Source of the DNA: Muricea muricata
Taxonomy: Eukaryota; Cnidaria; Anthozoa; Malacalcyonacea; Plexauridae
Length of the DNA stretch: 64,000 bases
Reading direction: 5' to 3'
Assembly (NCBI GenBank): GCA_963855995.1
Contig: OY979721.1
Location: forward strand, 1,550,001 to 1,614,000
Every line of letters starts with the position of its first letter. Within the stretch, counting starts at the first letter, position 1. The position numbers and the translations under genes are program-made. Under the pieces are notes generated by a model. That model saw nothing but the letters and a program-made list of their open reading frames with translations. It searched no databases and was not told where the DNA came from. Positions 22,797 to 34,512 of this stretch are shown here, piece by piece.

Positions 22797-23608
22797 TCAA
22801 GCACCGGCTCTTATTCCAGCCCTGTATGGCATGCATCGTTTTTTCTTGCCAACTTTGATGCACCTGAGGCTACGCCTGCAGTCACACTGCGCGTCCCTTC
22901 TGCAAATTTCATGGTAAGGACATACTCCACGTTCCAGTCTCTCCTCTTCAAAGCTTCTCTAAAAATATTTGAAAATAACAGAAAAAAACACATTAGGGAA
23001 CAGAATTATCTTTGGTTAAGTCTTGCATGAGTGTCTGAAAAATGTATCCATGTGTCTATACAGCGTAGGCAGTATTCTAGAATAAGCTGTTGGGGTTTAT
23101 ATCTAACTATACCTGAAATAGATATATTGGTGGTTTAGTGTAGACAGCGTTCTGCATGAAATAAGCTGCAATGGTTTTTATCAGAAATACTCGAAAAAGA
23201 CAGATAGCTCAAACCTGGTGGTCCAGCGTAGGTAGTTAGCTACATGCATTTGTGTCTGAACTACTTGAAGAAAACATTTTAAAGTTCCAACGTGATGGTC
23301 AAGTGCTGGCAATATTCTTCAATAAGCTGACGGTTTGTGTCTTAACTAATCTGAAAATGATACCTGGCTCAAATGTGATGTTTTAGTGCAGGTAGTATTC
23401 TGTGCATGCTTTGTGCCTGAACTATACCTGACAAATATATGTCATACTTAGTTGCTTAGTGCAGGCAATATTCTATCAATATGCTGTCACTGGATTTTTC
23501 CAAAATAAGTAAATATTAATCGCTGACGCATATTAAGCCACTTACCTTGTGTGCAAATGTCAAGAAGACCAACAGAAATAGTATGAAAGAAAACGTTTGC
23601 AAGGACAT
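22797..23608 (-). CDS. Secreted Cys-rich peptide B3, basic
   Basis: Exons 23608-23546 (63 bp; MSLQTFSFILFLLVFLTFAH, donor AAG/GTAAGT) and 22958-22797 (54 codons with TGA, acceptor TTTTTAG/AGA), phase 0. The precursor is 74 aa. Cysteines are spaced x5, x5, x1, x5, x8, beginning CPYHEICRRDAQCDC like B1/B2, but the rest is rich in Arg and Lys (KVGKKKRC). The second exon has no Met and is easily overlooked. A glutamate-rich stretch with basic residues (RSFEEERLERG) precedes the first Cys and might be a short propeptide. The intron holds degenerate ~95-bp tandem repeats (23030-23500). Confidence 0.8.
23030..23500. repeat. Degenerate ~95-bp tandem repeat in B3 intron
   Basis: Four to five diverged units sharing GTGTCTGAACTA, GTGGTTTAGTG(C/T)AG and CAGTATTCT-type words. 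It is not the ~118-bp family. Confidence 0.6.
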
Positions 23609-24457
23609 TCTTATATATCCGGTTTTCGTAAACACTTGTCCAACGAATTATAACAAACGGAAGCTTTTTTGTACTTGATATTTAATCAGAAAAGCTATCT
23701 GTATTCTTTAGTTATAATTAAAAACAAATATAATTTTAATCAGTATTAAATCAAGTGTCGTTTAATTGCCCAACCATATATTTATATCAATCCAATTACG
23801 GGTATCAATAGAAAACACTATTAAAATGATTTTAAACAGATCATCCTATACTTTTATTGAATATAGACCTATCTCGATTACTTGGATTATCTTTCTCAAG
23901 ACGAAGCATATACATCCAAAATTATAAACTTATTTGTGACCAACAATGGGAAGATTTCTTGCATTAAAATATTTTCAAGCTTATCTTTTTTTGCAGCTTT
24001 GATTACCTCTCAAAAGGAAGCATATCCCAAAAAGCGAAAGGTTTTGAAGAGTTATTAGGGGCTGTTTGTACGAGAGCCGGAACGGGACGTTACTCCGGGT
24101 CCTGGAATGTATATGTCTTTAATATTTACCGAATTCCGCTTATATAAACGAAAACTCAAGGCAACATGAAAACCATCCCGTTCCGACTCTCATATAAACA
24201 GTCTTCTAAGAAACGAAATCAAAAAATAACAAAACTATGACTAACAATTTAAAGATTCCTCATGATCACGTTAACCCTACAGGAGCGCTGCGTGCGGGGT
24301 ACATGTATGACCAGGTGTATGACCCACCAGATATCATAGGCAAAGCACACAAAACTACAAAACTATATACTAGGATATTTCTTATTATAAAGATCAATGC
24401 CCAACATAGTGCTTTGAGTAAGGCCATAAAAACAAGATTTAAAATAGAAATTATTTA

Positions 24458-24496
24458 TTGTGACGTTTCGTCTTAACTTAAGACATCTTCAGACAA
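24458..24496 (-). ncRNA. Hammerhead-ribozyme-like motif (left arm)
   Basis: Same 39-bp motif as at 14959-14997, minus strand: CTGAAGA core, GTCTT/AAGAC stem, GAAA, ACGT palindrome and TTGT/ACAA closing stem. Confidence 0.4.
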
Positions 24497-24645
24497 GTGG
24501 ATAATATTACATACAAAGTTTAAATATATATCTATGCTAATAGTGTTGTTATATTTACAAGGTGTAAAATTACAAGGGTTAATTAAGGATATAGACGTGT
24601 GAAGGTGGATAGGACATTACAAACACACACAACATAAACGACAAA

Positions 24646-24969
24646 TTAGAAGAGGTTAAGAGGAATAGAGTTGCCTTGAACGTTTAGATTAGGTTTGTAT
24701 TTATTAATGAGGAGACTCTCGTGTATCATTAATTCGTATGAGTCTGAGGAGGAAGAAAGAATTTGAAAGTCGTCAAAGCTAGCAGGGTGCCCAGAGGCGT
24801 TTATATGGGACAGAATACTAGACATAGCTGGGTTGGTTGAATGTTTTCCCGTGATTGGAGAGATACCCAGATGTTCAGATATCCTAGTGTGTAGATGGCG
24901 CGTGGTTTGACCCACATACGACGCGGAACAGCATCGACACTTGAATAAGTATACCACACTGGATCTCAA
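24646..24969 (-). pseudogene. Penelope-type GIY-YIG endonuclease fragment
   Basis: A frame of 107 codons. VVYLFKC, a CCSASYVGQT block (the GIY-YIG counterpart VVY...YVG), then RHLHTRISEH and a later Glu (MIHESLLINKYKPNLNV) match the GIY-YIG fold with its Tyr, Arg/His and Glu positions. A zinc-like Cys group before YVG is typical of the Penelope branch. The upstream reverse transcriptase is absent; sequence breaks off at about 24985. The C-terminus and stop seem natural. Confidence 0.8.
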
Positions 24970-25143
24970 GTATTTGGGAACTTTATCCTTCTAATTTGTC
25001 GTTTATGTTGTGTGTGTTTGTAATGTCCTATCCACCTTCACACGTCTATATCCTTAATTAACCCTTGTAATTTTACACCTTGTAAATATAACAACACTAT
25101 TAGCATAGATATATATTTAAACTTTGTATGTAATATTATCCAC

Positions 25144-25182
25144 TTGTCTGAAGATGTCTTAAGTTAAGACGAAACGTCACAA
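25144..25182 (+). ncRNA. Hammerhead-ribozyme-like motif (right arm)
   Basis: Plus-strand copy of the motif in the right inverted arm, identical to the other two. The left and right arms could also fold on each other in a transcript crossing the element. Confidence 0.4.
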
Positions 25183-25755
25183 TAAATAAATAATTTCTAT
25201 TTTAAATCTTGTTTTTATGGCCTTACTCAAAGCACTATGTTGGGCATTGATCTTTATAATAAGAATACGTTTTCCGCCTGGCACGTCTCTGGCTACAGTA
25301 CTAGGATACTTCTTAAACCTGAGCACGCGCAGAAATTCAGCATTACAAGTGATGCATGTAACATGTATAATACCAAGTCGTTTTTTATGTCCGCCGGGAA
25401 TAAATTGCTTTTGTAAATTTCCTGCTTCGCCACCATTCAAAACAAAGCTCATATCCCAAAAAAGGAATTTTGTAGAGTTATAAAAGATGGATACATTCAC
25501 ACTCACAACAATGCTTTTCACATGCCAATCATATCAATTTTATTCAAGCAATGCAAATTGTGTGCAAACATCATGTGCAAACTTATTTACCATTTCTTTA
25601 CAAGAAATTCCCAATACCAAAAGTTTCGTACCATAATAGACAACACTAAGATGATCTTGTTTAGTTTTACTACAACAATGCTACATAGTTCATAGATTAG
25701 TTCATATAGAATAGTTCTGAAATAGAATCACTTGGCCAAAACACGACATCGAAGA

Positions 25756-26303
25756 TCACCATCCATAATCTGCATACATGGACTTACACCGTCCGACTCC
25801 CCAGTATTGCACAGAACAATACATGTACAAATAACCACATTCACAGTCATCATCGGATGTGCAGCGATGGTTTTCAGCGCACGATGGTGACTCGGCAAAA
25901 CATCCCTGGAAAAAGAAATACTTCTGTCATCGCAACAAGAAAACAGTTCTAAAGCTGTTATTCCAGTAATCATCATCTTTTATTGATCCAATGTTATTAC
26001 AGGAGGAAACCATACTAAACTAACTTTATTTATACTGGATATCTCTATCAGCTCTAAACTGTTCTTTCAAGAGATCCACTAAGAATCATCTCTTATTGAT
26101 CCAGTGTTACTACAGGAGGAAAACGTAACCAAACTATCTATCACTTTTTTTGTTCTTCCTAGAGTTCCAGGCTCGCATTCCATGAGTTGTATATTATACG
26201 TAGACCTATATGGCAAAAAATGAACTCGCATGCATCGACTCACCTCAAAAAATACTGTCGCAGCAACCAGCAGAATCAAGAAAAACAATATTTTTTTCGC
26301 CAT
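25756..26303 (-). CDS. Secreted Cys-rich peptide B4
   Basis: Exons 26303-26244 (20 codons; MAKKILFFLILLVAATVFFE, donor GAG/GTGAGT) and 25905-25756 (50 codons with TGA, acceptor TTTCCAG/GGA), phase 0. The precursor is 69 aa. Six core cysteines are spaced x5, x5, x1, x6, x9, with CTSDDDCEC like the B1 acidic loop; one extra Cys lies before them, as in A1. The third to fifth loops are aromatic (GYLYMYC, QYWG). There is no charged tail. The intron holds a ~118-bp repeat (25975-26110). Confidence 0.8.
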
Positions 26304-27788
26304 GTTTACAGACTAGCCTCAGCTCGAAGTATCAGAGAACGATAGACAGAAACTACTTTAAAGAAGGAAATTATATACCCGCGTATACAAATATAAATAA
26401 TTGAATCATATTATATATAACAACTATAAAACGTGCCCGCTTCGGATTATAGTGAAAGTATATATTGTTAAAAAGAATTATTTCTCTATTTATACTTTTC
26501 TAATCATCGCATGTAGACGTTTTGTGTTTATACTTAATTATAACATATTATTTTAATCAGACCTAAATACGATTACAAATTTGGGACGAAACTTAACAAA
26601 ATGCATGACAATCTTGCAATTACTAACAACTGAAAAGACTTCAAATAAAACAACTTTATCGTTTAATTTCAAGACTGTATTTTGAAAACGAACCTCAGAG
26701 AAGTTTCGATGCAATAAAACTATTAAAAATGCAGAACGAATCGGTTCACATGCTAAAGGCAAACATATGTCACATGCTCGCTCGGAGATTATACATAGGC
26801 ATGAGTGGGCAAAAATGCTTGAAGTGCATCATAACATTATAGAAAACAGTGTGTAGCTAAGACATAATTTATTTTACAGTTTTGTGTTACGATGCTTTGC
26901 TTATATGGGATATTTTAGTTTCTTTGTTTTGCCCACCGGTCTTCCTACACGTCTTTACACAATGAGTTGTTGCTGCATTCCATGCGGGTTATCTGTATGC
27001 TCTGAATGAACAATTCTTGAAATATTGACACGTACAATGGCAAAACAATTAAGTACCCCTTGCTGTCCCTGGGCCTATCCACGTTTTTTCCTCCTCGTCG
27101 TTTTGGCCTAGCAGTAAAATGCGTTCGGACTCTATTGTGTCTTGGGATCGTCTGGCACTGGATTTACATAGTAACACTAAACAACTTCGACGAAGTATAT
27201 CTCGAGATGCCACTGCCTTATAGACTGCTAAATTATGTCTCGGGTGCTACTAATATATTGACTGGACGGCCCTGGCTAAAAACAGTCGGCACCCAAAGAA
27301 ATTACGCCACTGATAGTACGTATAGGCCAAGGACAAAGGTATTACAGTATACCGTTTATTTTACAAATCCTAACACCTTTCTATGTGTGCTAGCCGAATG
27401 CTCATTCAACCTACGACCTTTGGAATCCCAGCCCAATGCGATGCAATCTTGTGCTTGAAAATTGAAAAAATGATTTCTTGAAACAAGTAATTGATTTTTC
27501 GGTGCATGGGCTTTCTTTCAAACTATCTAGTTGGTAGGATATACTTTCAGGTATTTAATCCCTCTTACACACACCGATATTTTGCAATTATATTTTAGCC
27601 TAAATTGTTCTGTCCCGCAACAAAGAACAAAAAATTAACGCTAATGCATAGTATATTTGGGCTTTTTAAATTTAAAATAAAAATAATCATCGTGAGATTA
27701 TAAAGCTTGCGAAATGCTTGGCGATTGCTTTGGAACAGAAAAGCCTAAGATGCGAACGCTCACTGTTAAAGAAGTAATAGACATAAAT
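26304..27788. other. Intergenic region at the strand switch
   Basis: No gene recognised. It separates the minus-strand peptides from the plus-strand ones, so B4 and B5 are head-to-head. Frames such as 27060-27458 lack support. Confidence 0.5.
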
Positions 27789-29197
27789 ATGAAGTCAAGC
27801 AAAATTCATCTCATCTTCATCGCAGTAAGTTACCTGTTCCTTGTGGTAAACGCTAAAACACTTATTTGGAGAATTTCAGATGATCTTAAGGTGGGTAAAA
27901 ATTTGCACAAAGAGTCTTCCACTTCTTGCTTGAGGAACTGACAGAGCCATTCAGTATAAATAAAGTAAGTTTAGTGTCGGTTTCCTCCTGCAGTAACACT
28001 GGATCAATAAAAGATGATCTTTACTGGACCTCTAGGATGAACTGTTTAGAACTGATAGAGCTATCCAGTATAAATAAAGTTAGTTTAGTTTAGGCTTCCT
28101 ATTGTAGTAAAACTGAATCAATACGAGATGATCCTTACTGCATGGACCTCCAGAAAAAAAAACCAGTTTAGAACTGATAAAGCTATCAAGTATAAATAAA
28201 GTTAGTTTACAGTTTAGGTTTCCTCCTGTACTAACAGTGGATCAATAAGAGATGATCCCTACTGGACCTCTTGGAAGAACAATTCAGGGCTGATAGATCA
28301 GTGAAAATAAAGTTAATTTAGTTTAGGTTTCCTCCTGTAGCAACAACACTGGATCAATAAGAAATGATCTTTACTGGACCTCTAGGAAGAACAGTTTAGA
28401 ACTGATAGAGCTATCCAGTATAAATCAAGATAGTTTAGTTTAGGTTTCTTCTTGTAGCAACAACACTGGATCAATAAGAAATGATCCTTACTGGACCTCT
28501 AGGAAGAACAGTTTAGAACTGGTGAAGCTATCCAGTATAAATCAAGTTAGTTTAGTTTAGGTTTCGTTCCGTAGTAACACTGAATCAATAGGAAATGATT
28601 CTTACTGGACCTCTAGAAAGAACAGTTTAGAACTGACAGAGCTATCCAGTATAAATAAGGTAAGTTTAGTTTAGGTTTCCTCCCGTAATAACAGTGGATC
28701 AATAAGAGATGATCCTTACTTGACCTCTAGGAAGAACCGTTTAGAACTGATCGTGCTATACAGCCTAAATAAAATCAATTTAGTTTGAAGTCTACAACCA
28801 CGCATATTTATATTTGGTAAAATAAAATCAGGTTCAAGTGCTGTCTTCAATTCTTAAGGAACCTGTTGCATTTGCACCTCCTGCTCAGATTTGCAATGTC
28901 CAGCAAGCATGTAGTCAAAATTCAGACTGCACATGCGGTTTTCTGCCCACCATTTGCGCAGGAAAACCGCAAGGAAAATGCATAGAGAAAGATTTTGCAC
29001 CTGCAATACATCAAGCTTTACCCTCCCTCAAAAGCACGAAAGCACCTGAGATTACCGAAGTCATCAAGCCTACGAAAAAAGAAAAAAGGAAAAATAGAAA
29101 AAGGAAGCCATGTCGTGGCAGGGAAATATCTAAAAGTTTTAAATGCCGCAAACATAAGAAGAAAAGAAGAAATCGAAAAATAAAACGGCCGTCATAG
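27789..29197 (+). CDS. Secreted Cys-rich peptide B5 with basic tail
   Basis: Exons 27789-27890 (34 codons, donor AAG/GTGGGT) and 28832-29197 (122 codons with stop, acceptor AAATCAG/GTT), phase 0. The precursor is 155 aa, the longest of the array. Exon 1 encodes a signal peptide (MKSSKIHLIFIAVSYLFLVV...) and a short extension. The module spacing is x5, x5, x1, x6, x7 (CNVQQACSQNSDCTC). A ~40-residue tail extremely rich in Lys and Arg follows (for example KKEKRKNRKRKPC) with two further Cys. The tail is the charge opposite of B1/B2. A GTAAGT inside exon 1 (after codon 12) is a possible cryptic donor. The intron is filled with ~118-bp repeats. Confidence 0.8.
27930..28790. repeat. ~118-bp tandem repeat array, about 7 units
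   Basis: Units of 115-120 bp with CAGTATAAATAAAGTTAGTTT, GGTTTCCTCCTGTAGTAACA, CTGGATCAATAAGAGATGA and CCTTACTGGACCTCTAGGAA. This is the longest array of the dispersed family, filling most of the B5 intron. Confidence 0.92.
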
Positions 29198-30325
29198 CTA
29201 TACAAGTAGTGCATGCATGCATGTGGAATACTATCGGCATTGCACGATAATGTAAACTATGCCTAAAGTAGTTGGAGTGAAGTAAATACATTGCTGATAT
29301 TTACAATACAGTGTATATGTGTGATTGTTACTATACGTGTACTCACATATAAGCAATGTGAGTAAAAAGCATGTTTTGTGCGGCAGATAACGTTTTTACA
29401 ATAGTTTGAGGACATAAGGCGGGGGGGGGGGGTCAATAATACACCCTGTTAGTTGCTGTGAAAATGTTGTAAAAATGTTATTCGGTGGACAAAACATGAT
29501 GTTATCACTTTACCTGCATTGATAAAATATTCAACAAGGAGGAGCCTGTTAAGTCAAATCTCCCTCAAAATGCCTTGATTCTTTAATGTCATTTAAAGAT
29601 GGTGTGTAGGCCATCTTTTAAAGGGAGACTTCTAGATAAGAAGATTGTAACTCAAACTATAGGTAAACCAGTCAAATAGCCTTTACATGTTGTGGGAAAA
29701 GCAACGTGATATATGCACTTTTCATGTCGCTTAAAGCCTCTCCTTTTTTGTGTTTTATTTTTCTAATTTCACTTTCAAATGTTATATGTACAACGCCCAC
29801 ATATAAAATCAAATTAGTTGCAGGAAATTGTTCTACCGTTCTTTGATTATGAAATGGATATTTAATTCATAAACAGAGACCCATTTAATTAAAATTAAAT
29901 CTAGCAATAAAATTTACTACGAGCTGAGCGAATTAATTTCGCTGATTTGTAACTAAATAAATATATTAACGATCATTTTCCTATATAAAGATAAAACTTT
30001 CCTTTCAGGTTGAACAGAATTTCTTTATTTTTCATTCGACCATCATTTCCAATTTTATATAGGTGAAGTTGCAGTAAAAATAACAGCCGTTAATCATGAC
30101 AGATAAAAAACCATGAAAAGATGACCCTGAAAAAATTTTCTTCTTTGCGAAAATTCAAATTGAAATTTCAATTGCGCCATATTTCATAATGATTTTGTTT
30201 TACGAGAGCAAACAAAGTTACTGTATCATAAATTACAACTGATTGCCATTTCCACGCGTGAACCTATTTAAACAAGAATCGCTGTCGATAATGTTCATTG
30301 TTGTTCAGTTTGCTGAATACCGAAG
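29198..30325. other. Intergenic, no gene
   Basis: AT-rich; a G10 run near 29425. The last ~80 bp before C1 hold a TATTTAAA promoter-like word (about 30268) and the TTCATTGTTGTTCAGTTTGCTGAA leader also seen at C3 and C5. Confidence 0.5.
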
Positions 30326-31768
30326 ATGAAGACACCGCTATTTGTTGTGCTTTGCGTGTGGTTTTTGCTGTGCTCGCCTGCAAACAGCGAAACATGGGTT
30401 AGTACTTTGTATTTATGTTACAAAGCGGTAATATCCTGGATAGTTGCAATTAACCAACGAAGGATGTAAAAGGCGCACAAGCAAAAATTAAACTGGTTTT
30501 TAGTGCATATTTTCACGATATTTTCTAACTTTTTCCAGCAGACTTTAAGTTATAATGTGTACAAAAAGGTGTTGTAGCCACGTAAAATAGCTGTGACTTT
30601 CGGGGCTTTCGGGGCTAAAACGTCATGCATTTGAGATTAGAGAAAAAGTTAGATAGTGGTAAAGAAGAAATGGTCAGGTTGATCAAACACAAGCAAACAT
30701 AGCTTGACCTCACCCGGACCAAGGGGATCATCATGTTTCAGTTCGCTGACCGCAACACGTAGGTGTTACAAACAAGGATCGAGGAATTACAAACAGAAAG
30801 AATGGACATGTGGTATCAACAAACCACCTTATGAAGAATTTGACGAAGGAAGAGAATGAATTTCTATATGAATTCTATGTAATAGACATGAACTCGATTC
30901 ACTTACATTTTTGTGTGTATACCCTTTATGTCAAACTCACCTAGTCTAAGGTTTTACAAGAAAGGGCGACTTTTCAAACCACCGTGCAACAGAGTTAGTT
31001 TGCATGAAAACGTTTGTCCACGTTTATGAAATTGTGTATGTGTAATTGAATCATTTGAATGAAGAGATGCGGATTGCATGGATTGATAAGGAATTGAATA
31101 GATTGATAGGGAATTGCATATATAAGTAAGTATGGATGGATGGGATGGATGGATGGATGGACGGACGGACGGACGGACGGACGGACGGACGGATGAATGA
31201 ATGGAGAGACGGATGGTTGGACGGATTTATGGACGGATGGATCGATAGACGGGTGGATGGACGGGCGAAGTGACGGATGGATGAACGGACGGACGGGTCT
31301 GATGTATTTGTATAGGACACCAGACTTAAATGATAGTTTCTTTACTGGTGGTGTCAACTAAAACGTCGGCTATAAGATCTCGTAGTTGAACAAGGTTACT
31401 TTTGCTGCTTTAATATCCTTTAGTTTCCAAGTGTAGTATAATCTCTGTAGTATTTTGCTGAGTCATGAGGCATGACTTATTTTAATACATCAAAATGCAT
31501 CCTACCTCTTTTCTCGTCCTGGCTACGTGGAACATATAAACAGGTCCTAAATTGCTTCAGGTAGTGAATGAAAAACCCATATTTTCGTCTGTGTGATTTT
31601 CAGGTGAATGAAGGATGTGAAGACTTTGAACAGCCGTGTGAAACAGGATGTCAAAACTGCGAGGAGTTTTATCTGACTTGCAACCCTACTAACAACAAGT
31701 GCGTCAAAGTACTTGAAGAAAATACTGGCGACGATTATTTAAGACGAAGATTATTCAATCAGGACTGA
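30326..31768 (+). CDS. Secreted Cys-rich peptide C1
   Basis: Exons 30326-30397 (24 codons; MKTPLFVVLCVWFLLCSPAN, donor TGG/GTTAGT) and 31604-31768 (55 codons with TGA, acceptor TTTTCAG/GTG), phase 0. The precursor is 78 aa. The group C framework is C-x6-C-x3-C-x2-C-x6-C-x6-C (CETGCQNC core). The mature peptide is acidic, ending in an Asn/Asp/Arg-rich tail. The 1.2-kb intron contains a GGAC/GGAT minisatellite. The AATAAA-GTTCATTTC word downstream is shared with C3 and C5. Confidence 0.83.
31120..31305. repeat. GGAT/GGAC minisatellite in C1 intron
   Basis: Tetranucleotide array, with a pure (GGAC)n block at about 31160-31192. On the minus strand it gives Pro/Ser/His shadow frames. Confidence 0.9.
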
Positions 31769-31794
31769 ACAAGAGTCGATTCAAAAACTGAAAA

Positions 31795-32160
31795 CATTAG
31801 AAGGAATAGATTAATTTGTAGTTAAGTAAAGTGATGCAAATTATAAGGGGTAATAAATGTTCATTTCACGGCAGTTTAATAAATAAATGACGGTGATTCA
31901 AGAATGTAGAATGTTTGATCATGAAGAAATATGTTGTAGATTAAGGCCATATAGATTATAAGGAAAAATAAATAATCATTCCGTTACAATTTAAACAGAT
32001 AACAGTGATTCAATAGAATGTAGAACATTTAAAGAAAGAGTAAAGTTGTAGTGCCAAGTGATGTGAATTATAAGGGTAAATAAATGTTCATTTCATTACA
32101 GTTTAAACTGACATCAGTGATTGAAAAATGTTGAAAATTTAAAGAAATAGATATATTTAT
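31795..32160 (+). repeat. Three tandem copies of the C1 3' end
   Basis: Three ~110-bp units, each with ATTATAAGG, an AATAAA-type signal, GTTCATT(T/C)C and AATGTAGAA. Each unit could serve as a polyadenylation site. Confidence 0.7.
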
Positions 32161-32251
32161 TAACTTCAAAATATAATTTTGTGGAAACGCCACGTAAATT
32201 TGCGGTAATAAACTTACGTGGTGTCTCCACAAAATTATATTTTAAAGTTGA
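32160..32251. mobile_element. Short palindromic element, ~92 bp
   Basis: Arms AAAATATAATTTTGTGGAAAC...CACGTAAATTT and their mirror fold into one hairpin. A second copy lies at 37610-37698 and a half copy at about 6080-6180, so it is a mobile or MITE-type hairpin. Confidence 0.75.
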
Positions 32252-33465
32252 TATTCACTATGCAATCATACAAGGAAGATATATTTATGTTTCTGTGGGA
32301 CGATAAACGTAAATTACGAGGATGAAAAAATACTAACATACATACATGTTCATTTTATGGCATTTTGGCACGATATCAAAGTAATTAATGTAAAAGTAAG
32401 TTTTTTCATCGCGATTACTGTGAAGAAGTAATGAAGAAGATCTTTTTGGTGGAGATATTTTTTAATGTTCTATTTTTTCTCACCTTGCAAAAATGATGAA
32501 GACCGGAAGAAATAAGTAAACTTTGTGTGGCTCTGTAGAGTACAAGGCTCGATAAATGGCAACGTACTTTTGTGTTAGCAAAGATCGTGCTGATTTTAAA
32601 AAGCTGAATTCAGGGAATATTTAAGAATAGAATAGCGTTTTTCAAGTAGTGGTTAAAGTGATTCAGATTCAGGTTGAATTGAACTCAGTTTGAAGAAAGA
32701 CAAAACATGAAAAGCAAGCCTACAAGAGCGCTGCGATTCAAGCAATTTTGAGCAATGGTTACGACATAAATGCATGGCCGTTCTGTATCATTGTATACAG
32801 ACATTAGTGATTTTTACGAGTATCAAATTATGCTTAAAAAATAAATGTTAAAAAGTTTAAAAACTTTTAGCAAATCAATATGATTCTGTATCAGTGCATA
32901 CATGCACACACTAATGAAACATTTACGTATATATATATACTATCTTTTAGAAAATATCCGACATCGAGTAAGCTCAGTAAAGTGCCACAAATTGCTGAAA
33001 TTTGTAAATTGCAACTCAAACTATCCGAGTTTTCATCATTATAAAATGCAAGAAAGATCATTCATGTATACAGTCAGATTTAATTTCTCTCTTCTAGCAC
33101 TTAAAGCAATTAAGCAACAAATATATACAATTTTCTTTGAGCTGAAAGGATCAATTCACTGATTATAATTATACAAAATATACAATATAGTAAGCCAGAG
33201 TATTAGTTTAATTATGAAATATATCATTAATTTTATTTTCCTGAAGATGATTAGATAGAAGACTAAATGGATTTGAAAATCGAAATGTGCTTGTTTCTCA
33301 TCTGCAGAAATTGAAGTGAAATTAAATGGCACAATATCTTTCATTATGAATTAAGAGGTTCAAGGTAAACCAATAACCAATTTACTTCATAACAAAATTA
33401 AATTTGATGCGTATAGACGCAATCAAACAATTTCGATTAGATTCCTTGATGCTTTACCTAGTGAA
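32252..33465. other. Intergenic, no gene
   Basis: AT-rich. No exon with the group C pattern was found. Short frames at 32902-33162 and 33156-33344 look random. Confidence 0.45.
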
Positions 33466-34512
33466 GCCTGAACATAAAAGTTTTATCACCTGTTGTATTT
33501 TACGTTGGTTTTTTGTTGTTGTCGTCTGCAAACAGCACGACCGTCTGGTTGAGTGTTCATGCGTGTTTGTACGTTGCGCAGACCCTTTCCAAGAGAGATA
33601 ATTAAGGAACGTTCTCAATCACAGTGTATTTTTTTTGAGGGGGGGGGGTGTTACTGAAAAAAAATACCTGTATAACATAAACTACGGACAATACAGTTCT
33701 TTAGCTGACTGCATGGAAGTAACTTTGGTTTTCCTCATGCTAACACTCTGCTACCCAGGTATATTTGGATTAATTATCAAGAAAATGTGAAAGAGACGAA
33801 GAATTAAACAAGACACGCACTGGGTTGGCAGGCCTTGTGCTCAGAGAACGAGGTTTAGATAAAATTTGGGCTGGCAAATACTAAAAGTACCCCTAGAAAT
33901 CTCTAAAAGTAACAATGGCGTAGCATATTATACAAGAGGGGTGGGGGATGGGGGAGGGGACATGATCATATATTGGTGTCTGCACAGTAAATTTCTTTTG
34001 AAATCAATTGTTTTATGGACTGTGAACACGAATATCACAAGAATATGGGTAGGAATGTACAAATGTACATAATATTGGTATTCTACTGGACTAGCCAAAG
34101 TCGAATTGAAGTGCAAGTGGAAAATGAGAGTGAGCTTATTCATTCTGACAATTAGGAGCAAGAAAAACAATATACTACACCGTGGAAACATGTAGGAGAC
34201 CACAAACCCCCGAAATTTGTTGGGAAGTGTTCTGTTTCCTTGTAAGCAAATTTTGTTTGTGCATGAACAATCAATGTTTCCTAGTGATGTCCAGAGTTTC
34301 GCATAAAAGATCATGCAGACATGAAGCACAATTATAACCAACACTAGATTTTCTTTTCAGATGCAACCAGCAGTGCAGATTTGGGACAATCGTGCAAAAC
34401 TGGTTGTTCAAACTGCAGAACGCATCATCTGACCAGCGTGAGATATCTGGACAAGTGTGTTCCACATGATCAAGGTCCACTAGTAGACAAAATGCCAACT
34501 TCTCTATCCTGA
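33466..34512 (+). pseudogene. Decayed group C copy C2
   Basis: A degraded signal exon (about 33466-33540) ends in GTCTGCAAACAGCA like C1, but its start and donor are lost. A cysteine exon relic begins after TTTTCAG at about 34361. It keeps SCKTGCSNC and a later Cys in one frame, but the first Cys is in another frame and the fifth is missing. The frame ends at a TGA at about 34510. Confidence 0.65.

Larger units (their letters stand above)
24378..25303 (-). mobile_element. Penelope-like fragment flanked by inverted arms
   Basis: A GIY-YIG endonuclease end (24646-24969) lies between two ~270-bp arms in opposite orientation (24378-24650 and about 24992-25264). The right arm extends about 40 bp further to the CTCTGGCTACAGTA end also seen at 14844. 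Reverse transcriptase is missing. Inverted duplication of terminal repeats with 5' truncation is typical of Penelope-like elements. Confidence 0.75.

Noticed and set aside
30995-31357. Pro/Ser/His-rich minus-strand frames
   Set aside because: Direct translation of the GGAC/GGAT minisatellite in the C1 intron.
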